Positions 23,735 through 33,070 of a stretch of DNA of 64,000 bases are shown here, piece by piece (positions within the stretch are counted from its first letter, which is position 1; each line of letters starts with the position of its first letter). The notes beneath the pieces were generated by a model. It had not been told where the DNA came from. It saw nothing but the letters and a program-made list of their open reading frames with translations, and did not search any database. Position numbers and translations under genes: made by a program. Origin of the DNA: Cydia pomonella (Eukaryota > Arthropoda > Insecta > Lepidoptera > Tortricidae); NCBI RefSeq assembly GCF_033807575.1, contig NC_084730.1, positions 5,935,986 to 5,999,985 on the forward strand, in the 5' to 3' direction.

Positions 23735-24062
23735 GTTTTCTGATAAGTTTTTGGCAAAAAAATCATTTTTGGTACAAGCTTTTATCGCTGACTGTGCTTT
23801 TCTTTCCACAGGCAACTAATACTCATCGAGACAATTCCAAAAACCCCCAAACACAATTAGGTTGCGTTGTTTTATCACAGAGTTCCTATGTCCACCTCCT
23901 GTCTCCATCATCAGATCAGCTCGATGGTACCATAATATTGCATTGTCACCCGACTTACATATGTATGCAAAATTCACATTCATCGAAAGTCGGGAAGTGG
24001 GTCAAATTTAACTTGCAAAATTTGACGCGTTCATACATACATAGTTACATTGCAAGTAAAAG
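23735..24062 (+). repeat. Interspersed repeat, 'catcagatcagctcgatggt' family
   Basis: Landmarks are 'tttggcaaaaaaatcatttt', 'catcatcagatcagctcgat', 'ataatattgcattgtcaccc' and a terminal 'aatttaacttgcaaaatttg'. Related copies are at 26640-26920, 27640-27735 with 28025-28065, and 30283-30480. The 115-residue ORF across it is not conserved between copies, so I do not call it coding. Confidence 0.6.
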
Positions 24063-24277
24063 CGTTTAAAAAGCAAATATTAATCAAATAACATTGCCGT
24101 CATATGTTAAGTGAAATAATTAAATTTCAGTACTACCTATTTAGTACCTTGTTACGGTGACAATCAATATATAAATCGCTAGAGACCGCATATTATTTTC
24201 ACTGTGCAAAGGTACGAAATGGTATTCAAATTATATTTATGAAAATCAAATCAAAAATACCACAAATTTGAGACTAA

Positions 24278-24391
24278 ATGTGACCGCGACCGGCATAACG
24301 TTCCACTTTATTGCTTGCCATAAGAACGCCTTGTCATGTTATTCGTACAAGCAAATCTCGTCCCTATGGCAAGCGATAAAGTGTGAGTCAC
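24278..24391. mobile_element. MITE, 'gtgaccgcggccgg' family, right end eroded
   Basis: 'tgtgaccgcgaccggcataa' and the inner pair 'cttgccataagaacgcc' / 'tatggcaagcgataaagtg' match 6009-6152. Confidence 0.5.
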
Positions 24392-25029
24392 AATTATCGT
24401 TCCTAAAAACAAAGTTACCTTAAGTAAATCGTTGCAGATAAATACAAATATATCGATGAAAAACTCAATTTTTAATCATATTAACTTTATAATAAGGTTT
24501 ATTTTGAGTCGGACCTGGTTAACCCTGCAAAGACTTATTTATAGGGGAAACCACACTTTGTCAATTTGATAAAGGCGGAGGGTACACAGTTTAGGTAAAG
24601 TTACATATAGCCTTTCGTGTACCTAATGCTCGATTTAATTATAAGGCACATTTGCCTTTAGTTACAATATGAGTGGAATTTGTGCATGTATTACCTATAA
24701 CCATACACCGCACACGTTCAATTAATAGATAGCCCCTAACACAACTCGCGACCACACATAAGTGCTCCCATACTAATTTAGCGGAACACGACCGCCGGTT
24801 TACCCTCATATTAAAGCAAAACTATAAACCCCAACGGAACCTAACATTCCCTAAAACCCACTATACTATTATAGCACCAAAGCTATTTTCATAGAATTAT
24901 GAAGCTAACATTTACCTAGAAGTTATATACCCCGGACAGACGAGGGCAATTTAGGTTTGATAATAGTGCAACGTCAAGCCGGTCCTGCTGTACGGTTGCG
25001 AAACATGGCTTGTGAGGAAGGACATCCTC

Positions 25030-25490
25030 AATCCTCATCATCATCAGACTGTGGCAGATGACTGACCAGAAACCCATAGGCCTTGAAATCCTTGTAAGGA
25101 AATGGCGATGGATCGGAGACGCTCCGTAGACTGGACAACCACTTGTCCAAGCAGGGTAATAGCCTGGCAGTAGACCGGTGGTTCCTAATTTTACCCCTCC
25201 TTCCAATAATCATCAATAGTCTTTCTTATAGGTCTAATCTTTGTTATCTTTAATTAAGCTATTACCCCCCGTGAAATACCAGTTTTGCCCCCTCGGGGGT
25301 AATTACCCCCAGGTTAGGAACCGCTCCAGTAGACGGTCGGGGCGGCCTCGAACCACATGGAAACGATCAGCTGAGGAGGCTGGCTCAACTGGACTGGAAA
25401 GAGCTGGAAGTAGTCGCTCAGTATCGCGCAAAATTCTTCTGCGAGCCCTGTCCCTAATGAGGTTTACCAGGATTACTTCATCATAATCAA
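25030..25490 (+). mobile_element. RTE-like LINE ORF2 end, interrupted
   Basis: Before the interruption, the plus strand reads QKPIGLEI then RKWRWIGDAP. After it, RRSGRPRTTWKRSAEEAGST. Together these follow the order 'W.WIGH' to 'GRPR.TW' near the end of RTE-clade ORF2. The two parts are separated by the hAT-like MITE at 25176-25326. Confidence 0.7.
25176..25326. mobile_element. hAT-like MITE with 8-bp target duplication
   Basis: The ends 'cggtggttcctaa' and 'ttaggaaccgctc' are inverse and match hAT-type GGTTC termini. The octamer 'cagtagac' lies directly on both sides (25168-25175 and 25327-25334), the duplication length expected for hAT transposition, and removing the insert restores the LINE. 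Confidence 0.8.
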
Positions 25491-26074
25491 CATCAATAGA
25501 CTTTTTATTTAATTTGCTATCTGCTTGATTGTCAACCTTCATTTGCTTTTGCACTATTGTCATAGCTAAACCGCCCCGTCTGTCCGGGGTACGATTATTA
25601 CCGTTATGTTCAATGTTTTTTTATAAGAATAATATTTATATCAGTACGGTACAAATTATGAAATAAATCGAGACGAAAAAACATATAATATAACAGACGA
25701 AATAATATTTGAACATGATGAATTTTTAGTTTTAGTCAATTTTATTTTACTCTCTTCGAATTTTATTAAAACAATCCGATTTGTCCATAATTACTATTAA
25801 TATTTGACAACGTTTACATGCGAATGACTCTCTAGCCAATATACATAATACCTTCCTTATGTCAACTACAGTAAGGTCCAATTTACATCTTATTGGTTAA
25901 CTTCTAACTTGAGTATATAGTATAGTTTCGCGTTCACGATGTCATCTAGTTTTCTACGGTGGTGTCGTCCCAAATATGGCAAATATATTCCTAATTGACC
26001 TGAAAATTAAAATTTAATTAGTACATCTAAAGTAAGGACGCTAAGCAAGAAGAATTTCGTACGTTGACCCGACT
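25491..26074. other. Intergenic DNA, nothing recognised
   Basis: It is AT-rich; I see no gene or repeat that I can name. Confidence 0.4.
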
Positions 26075-26420
26075 GTCCCACAAGGTTCGAAAACCCGGTT
26101 AAATTTCCAAACCGTTTTCATGTACTTGGCGCAAAACCTTTTAATCTTGGTTTCACTACTTTCACTCGAAAACCCGTTTATTTTTAAACCGGTTTTTATG
26201 AGAACAGTTCTTGTCAAATTAACCGGTTTAGAACAATAAAACCGGTTTCTTCCAATGTCGGTGTCTATGTTTACGTGGCAAACCACCAGGCCGGCCAGCC
26301 GTTTCATTGCTCGTTGAATAAACCGGTTTTGTTACATAAAACGTTGGCGTTCTCATACAAGTTCGGAGGAAAACCGAAATAAACCGGTATTTACCGGTAT
26401 TTTATAAACCGGTTCCTAGC
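26075..26420. repeat. AACCGGTT-rich element, copy 1
   Basis: It contains five exact AACCGGTT octamers plus several near matches. The order of motifs ('taaatttccaaaccg', 'catgtacttggcg', 'gaacaataaaaccggtttct', 'ggtatttacc') is shared with 27345-27645, so the two are copies of one element. It is not protein-coding. Confidence 0.65.
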
Positions 26421-26639
26421 CTTGCTGTCTCAATCTCTTTTCGCACGCACATAATTATATTACTGTCCCGCCGATGCCGGCGATCAAAAAGTAGCCGAAA
26501 AAGCTCGCGTGATATTACAAGCTCTTTATTAAAATCGGTGCAAAGTTAGCTTGGACGGACTGTTAGTTCATTATCTCGCTAATAAACATGAGTAAATCGT
26601 TATAAGTAAAGCAACATTAGCATGATATCGGCATTAAAA

Positions 26640-26920
26640 AGTTTATGTCAAAATTTACATTTTTGATACAAAGCTGACTGTACTTTCCTTTCTTCAGGCA
26701 CCTAATACTAATCGAGTCAATTCTAATTACCTCAAACATAGTTAGGCTGCGTGGTTTAATCACAGAGTTTCTATAACTACCTCCTGTCTCCATCACCAGA
26801 TCAGCTCGATGGTATTATAATATTGCATTGTCACGTAACTTACATATGTATGTGGACTTGTGGAGTTTTAGCTCAATCGAATAATGGGAAGTGGGACTAA
26901 TTTAAAAATCATTGCAAGTT
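26640..26920 (+). repeat. Interspersed repeat, 'catcagatcagctcgatggt' family
   Basis: It matches 23735-24062 from 'caaagctgactgtactttcc' through 'ccagatcagctcgatggtat' to 'tgcattgtcacgtaacttac'. Confidence 0.6.
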
Positions 26921-27159
26921 AATTAACAGGTTTTAAAAACTTGGAGGATTTCACAACTGGAGACGCCTTTAAAAGCTTACCCCTCTGTCAAAAAGCTCGG
27001 CCAATGGTCATATGTATCAAAGATATGTATTGTATGGACTGACGTTTAACTGACATTTGACGTGCCCCTGCGAAAATCGGCAGACTGTTTTGTACAGAAA
27101 ATTACAGACAAGGCGTCTCCAGTTGTTAAATCCCCCAAGTGTAAAAACGGTTAGCTTAC

Positions 27160-27246
27160 CCTTGGTGTCTTGTTGTCTCTTAACGTGACGGCGGCCGCGT
27201 CGGACGCGGCGCCGGCCGGCCGCCCGGCCGACTGTTCTGACGCGTC
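27160..27246 (-). CDS. RMDN3-like, coding exon 5
   Basis: The acceptor '...gatcgtag' precedes GAC GCG TCA, and the donor GTAAGC follows AGG. The exon is 87 nt, phase 0 to 0, encoding residues 151-179: Ala/Ser/Gly-rich, then VTLRDNKTPR. Its GC content is far above the flanks. It was not obvious as an ORF; phase agreement with exon 4 is the main support, so confidence is moderate. Confidence 0.45.
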
Positions 27247-30200
27247 CTACGATCAGGCAGATGATTAAACAACTACAAACGGCTCCAAACATATGTTCTA
27301 GTAGTTACATTAGATACTCCAATAAGTAATAAGTTTTTGTCAAAAATATCATCTCGGAAACCGGTTAAATTTCCAAACCGTTATCATGTACTTGGCGAAA
27401 ACCTTTAAATTTCGATTTCGTTCGTAAAACCGTTATTTTTAAACCGGTTCTTAAAGTTCTTGTCAGATTAACCGGTTTAGAACAATAAAAACCGGTTTCT
27501 TCATATGGCCGGCCGTCTCGCTCGACGAATAAACCGGTTTATTTAAGTTACAATGAAGTTCTTAAAACGTTCGCGTTCTTATGAAAGTTCGGAGTCAAAT
27601 CGAAATAAACCGGTATTTACCGCTATATTTAAAACCGGTTCCGAGTTGTTTTATCACCTATCCCATGGAGTTTCGACGGCCAGCTCCTGTCTTCATCATC
27701 AGATCAGCTCCATGTCATGATAATATATTATTGCATGCCCATGCCTATGTACTGGGAGCCCAACTGGGAAGTACCTCCACCTTACAGAAAACCGCAGCCT
27801 AATAACACTAGACCCTACTCGTAGTGTTGTGTTCCTGCCGGTGAGTAAGGTTGCCAGAACTCAACGAGGGTGCGGGGTGTTCGGGTCGGCAACGCACATG
27901 TAATACCTCTGAAGTTGCACGCGTACATAAGCTTCGGAGACTGCTTACCATCAGGGCCGTATGCTTGTTTGCCACCGAGATAGTATTAAAAAAAATTAAA
28001 AATTTCAGCGCAATCTTAAATCGGGAAATGAGTCAAATTTAGCTTACAAAATTTGACCCATGCATACTACCAGATAAGTTAAATAAAAGCTTGCAAACGC
28101 TGAACTAAACCAAAGAGAATTCAGAAGACCAAGAGTGCTCACTCCATACAACGGTTTTGTTACCAAAAATACTATTATTTTCGTAGTCTACATCTAGCGT
28201 CAAGTAGCGGAACTCTCAGTACTGTTACTCGACAATAGATGTCGCGGCAAACAAAAAGTCTATGCTCAACGATTTTCCGCTAATATTATAACCTTGGTCT
28301 TCTTAATTTTCTTTGACGAAACTTACGTCCTCTAGTTCGTGCGCGTGTCCGTTTCGTAAACTCTCCCGCAACGTGTCGTCCTCTTCGTCGGTGTGTACGT
28401 CGTAGAACTCTTCACTGTCCAACTCATGGTCTGTGCCTGGAACAAATACCACAAGGTATAGATCTCGTAAGTAGGCCAAAAAAAAATAAAAAAAAACCGG
28501 CCAAGAGCATGTCGGGCCATGCTCAGAGTAGGGTTCCGTAGGTAGTTACTCTTCCGTCACAATAAGCTAAACTGGAGCTTAAAGTATAGTAGATTGTAAA
28601 CCAAGGGATGAACTGTGAATGTACGTCTTTTTACTATGAAGGGGAATCTTTTTGCGATAACTCAAAAACAGCTAAACTGATCATGTCCGCTATATTTTTC
28701 ATTTAATGTCTTTCTTAAGCTATACTTCCAATTTTTTGACCTATGGTTCAAAAGTTAGAGGGCGGGGACACATTTTTTTTTCTTTCAGATCTTTTATCTC
28801 CGAATATTTTCACTTTATCAAAAAAAAATTGTTAAAAACCCCTATTAGTTTTGAAAGACCTTTCCAATGATTGTTTATTGTTTATTTGTGTACGACTTTG
28901 TCGGCTTTATTGATTTATATATCCATGCCAAATTTCAGCTTTTTAGCACTAACGACCACAGAGCAAAGCCTCGGACAGACAGACAGACGGAAATGGCGAA
29001 ACTAAGGGTTCCTAGTTGTATATTTCAACACAAGGCTTCTTGAGCTTGAGGCTGAGTCATTTTGTGTAAGGATGTTCGTTAATATTTATATTTATTTATT
29101 TATACGAGTATGCTAACTGGAGAGGATGTGACGAGAAAAGGTTCCATGTGATGTGTTGATAGAATAATTGTCCGTGTGTAACCATAGACTGTCACAGTCG
29201 ACTTCAAAAGTATGTATGCAGTTTTTCACCTTATTACAATAGATTAAGGTGAATAAATAGTAGACATACAACAGTGTTCCGAAGTGTTTGAATGTAAGCG
29301 TGAAAATAACTGAACGCTGAATCGAAATGTTAAACAAATGCAAACATACAATGTGTTACACCAGCCACTGAAAGTGGGATGGGTACACGTTGAATAGGTC
29401 ATACTGAACAACTTTTACTATGAGACCAACCCATGAAATCGCGATAAAAAAAATTAACTCTCCCAAACAAGATATCAGCATGAGCCAGCCAAAATGTTTG
29501 GGAGAGTCCATTTTTCTTTCGCGATTTCGGGGTTAGTAAAAGTTGCTCAGTATGACTTATATATACAATGTGTGCCCACCCCACTTTCTGGCTAGTGTAA
29601 CACGTTTGATGTGCACGCCGCTAAAATCAGCTAGAGGCTTCCCGGCAAATGCTGCGCTGAACGCACATGCCATACCCTAAATGCTTGCATTATACACGAA
29701 TATAAGTTCAAAGTTTTTATCGGAATACTAAGAGAGAAGAGGGGTCTGTGAGTGTTTTGTGTGCTGGCCAAGGGTGTGGTGTTTCGGAGGTTCAGGGCTG
29801 CGGAATCCAACACAAGACTAGAAGATTCAACGGAGCGAGCCACACTGTGTGGTCGCATAAATAGTGTTTGAAGTTCATAAAATGTATATATGTTTATCTC
29901 TATGGTATTTTAATATGGGCCTTATTTACTGAATGAAATTTTAAAATAAACTAAATAAATAAAATCTCACCCAATACAGACTGGTAGTCAGTAAAGTATT
30001 CAGAATCTGAAGCGTAGCTCTGCTCCTTGGCGTCAACCACATCACCTTCTGCTGATGGCTTAGCGGCCGGCTTAGGCCGCGGCCGCCGCCTCTGTTTCTG
30101 CCGCAGCTGACTGTAATGATATGAAATGGTTAGTTAAGATTCATTATCATCAGTGAAACAAAGAAGAAGGGAAGAATACGGAGAATACTGCAGTAGACAA

Positions 30201-33025
30201 GCAAAAATGCTTCCATTTTCCAGATGAAGGAGGTTTTCACCCTTAAGGGATCACACATCATGAGCATATAACAAAAGAATAGGTTTTTGGCAAAAAAATA
30301 TTTTTTGGTTCCCATGGCCATCTCCTGTCTCCATCATCAGATCAGCTCCATGTCACTATAATATTGCATTGTCATCCGATTTCTATAAGTGTGCAAAATT
30401 TCAGCTCCATCGGAAATCAGGAAGTGGGTCAAATTTTGGAAGCTAAATTTGACCCCTAACTAACAGGGCAAGTTAAATAAAAGCTTCTAAAAATCTAACT
30501 TAAAATGGATGTGTGAGAACAAAGCTTAAATATAAGTTCGTCTATTCCAGACGTTTTATGGTGTATTTATTTGGTGTATTTTTCACGTACCACCTACGCC
30601 TTACTTCTACAGAAGATCCAAAAGGCATTCCTGAGATTCTTGGTTAAAAAAAGATTTGGGTATAATCCATTTCTCTATCCAACGGAATATTTACTCTAAT
30701 GCCTCGGATATAATTCTCTAGAGGTAAGGCGCAACAACGAGTTGCTGACCACCGCTTGTCGCATGCTGCGTGACAAGTCCAACTGCCCGGAGCTTGTGGC
30801 TCGAGTCTTACGGCTGTACGTTCCGGATATGCCCAAAGTAAATTAGAGGGCTCCTCTACACGATGGCCCAGCGTAGGCCAGTCTAAGGGACGCAGCTATG
30901 AGGTGGAATGAGATAGCAATATCACTTACTGCCTTAACGCATAAATGTGTCCCGCCGGCCGGCGGCGCGCACGGTATGGCACAGGCATCCGCCGCTCCCT
31001 CGCGCGCTCACCCTGCTCAATGAGCTCTTGACCACGCACCTGAATGTGACTTGTTTGCTTGGAGATGGGCGACTGTGTGCCGTGAATATCTAAGGTTTTG
31101 TAAGTACTTTTGTTTGATGTCGCTTTTATTTTGTCCTGTTATATTTCATGTGCTTTGTATACTGTTCTTTTTGTAATGTTTATTTCGCAGCACAGCTTGT
31201 CTTGTTGTAAATATATTATTAATAACGTTTTTCTTTTAGTATTCTTCTAGTAGTAGTATGGTGTACCACTGCTGAGCAAAGGCCTCTCCTATAAATAAAT
31301 CATATTTCTAGATAGTCTGAAAAGTTGTAATTTATTTGTAACTTACTTTTCCTTTTGAAGTTCCCTCAAAGCCTCCAGTTCTGTTCTCATAGAGGAGACC
31401 TGCTTGTCTAAGCGAGCCATCTCCCTCACTGAAATAACATAACATAACATAAACTTAGTAAGGTCAATATGGGTAAGTGGCATATGGGTAAGTACTGGCC
31501 TACACATTGCGGCCTGTTTAAACATTCTTCTTCTTTCTAGCGTTTGTCCTGGCTTATTGCCACGGTTCATGGGATCCTGGGATCCTGAGAATCGGCATAG
31601 GCCATCTGACCTTTAAATCCAGAGGGGAAACTAGGACTTATTGGGAGTGGTCCAGCTTTCTCATGATGTTTTCCTTCACCAAAAAGCATCTTACTTTGTC
31701 GCTTGCCATAAGGACGAGATTTGCTTGTATTTTTATACCAATAACCTGTCTAGGCGTCCTTATAGCAAGTGACAAAGTGGATGGGTTTTGTCAGCCGTGG
31801 TCACCGTACCGTACATAAATTTCAAAAACTGATTGGTACAAGCCGGGGTTTGAACTTGCCACCTCCACATAGAAAGTCCTACGCTCTTACCGCTAGGTTA
31901 CCAATGTTTACACGTTTGCTACTTGCATTTAGTGTTAAATATCTATATATCCCCTGAAGAATTTAGAACAGTAAGTAAGTAAGCAAATATTCTTTATTGC
32001 ACCAACACAACACACAATAACAACACAAACTCAACAAACACTACAGTCAATTGTCTAAAAATAAACGAGCTATTATTGTATATTATATATATATATATAT
32101 ATATATATCAGGGATCTCAGATACGGCTCTAACAATTTCAAAGAAATTTGCCAAATGGGAGTTTTCAGGGGTGAAAAATTATTTCATGCATAGGCCTTAT
32201 TTCTGGCAAAACTCGCTCATTTTTGAGTTTTTATATGTTTCCCGAGTAGGGTTGCCATCCGTCCCGGTTTCCCCGGATTTGTCCTAGTTTAGAGAGCATC
32301 CGGGGAGCGTCCGAGGGGGGGGGCTTCATTTGTACTCCGGGTTTGAAAATTTAAAGTCTTAGGCCGCCCGCGACACACTGTTTAAAAAATCCTATTGTTA
32401 TGTCCGGGTTCTGGACTCTAAAATCCGGGGTTTTCACGCGTCTTGTCCTGGTTTCCAAATTATAGAGATGGCAACCCTATTCCCGAGCAAAGCAGGTCTC
32501 CCAAATATTTGCCTAAAAAATGGGTTGCTCACGCATATGCACATGTAAAATTTCAAGTATGTGCTTGTTATGCAAACAAGTATTCATAAATAAATCACGT
32601 AATAGTTTTATTATGTAAACAAGAGAAGGCCACGATTGACTGTCAGATAGATGAATATTGTGTTTAGGTAAATTATAATATAAATCCTACAGGCTGTTGT
32701 TTAATGCCTAGATAAATTTAGCCGGTTTCTTTAGAAAGTTGGTCTTATTCCCAATACAAGTTATTGTCTGACTAAAGATCCCGCAGCAAGCTCGGCCGAA
32801 TTTCATCTTCCCATTTAAACAGAGTTTCATTCTCATTTTAAAACTATGATTTGGATTGTAATGAAACTTAGCAAATACAATGACATGAGGTATATCTCTG
32901 TCCGTAATTAGTCTATATTTATTTAATTATATAGCCATTTATTTCTGATCCTTGGGTACAACATTGTTTAATTAGATATATATAATTATCAGCTATAAGC
33001 TGCCTGTGCATTCATAAATAATAAT

Positions 33026-33070
<45 letters not shown>

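Noticed and set aside
23722..24069. 115-codon ORF
   Set aside because: It lies across an interspersed repeat with at least three other copies that do not keep the frame.
27017..27292. 91-codon Arg-rich ORF
   Set aside because: It uses a different frame from the phase-consistent exon 5 reading (27160-27246) and continues into non-coding flanks.
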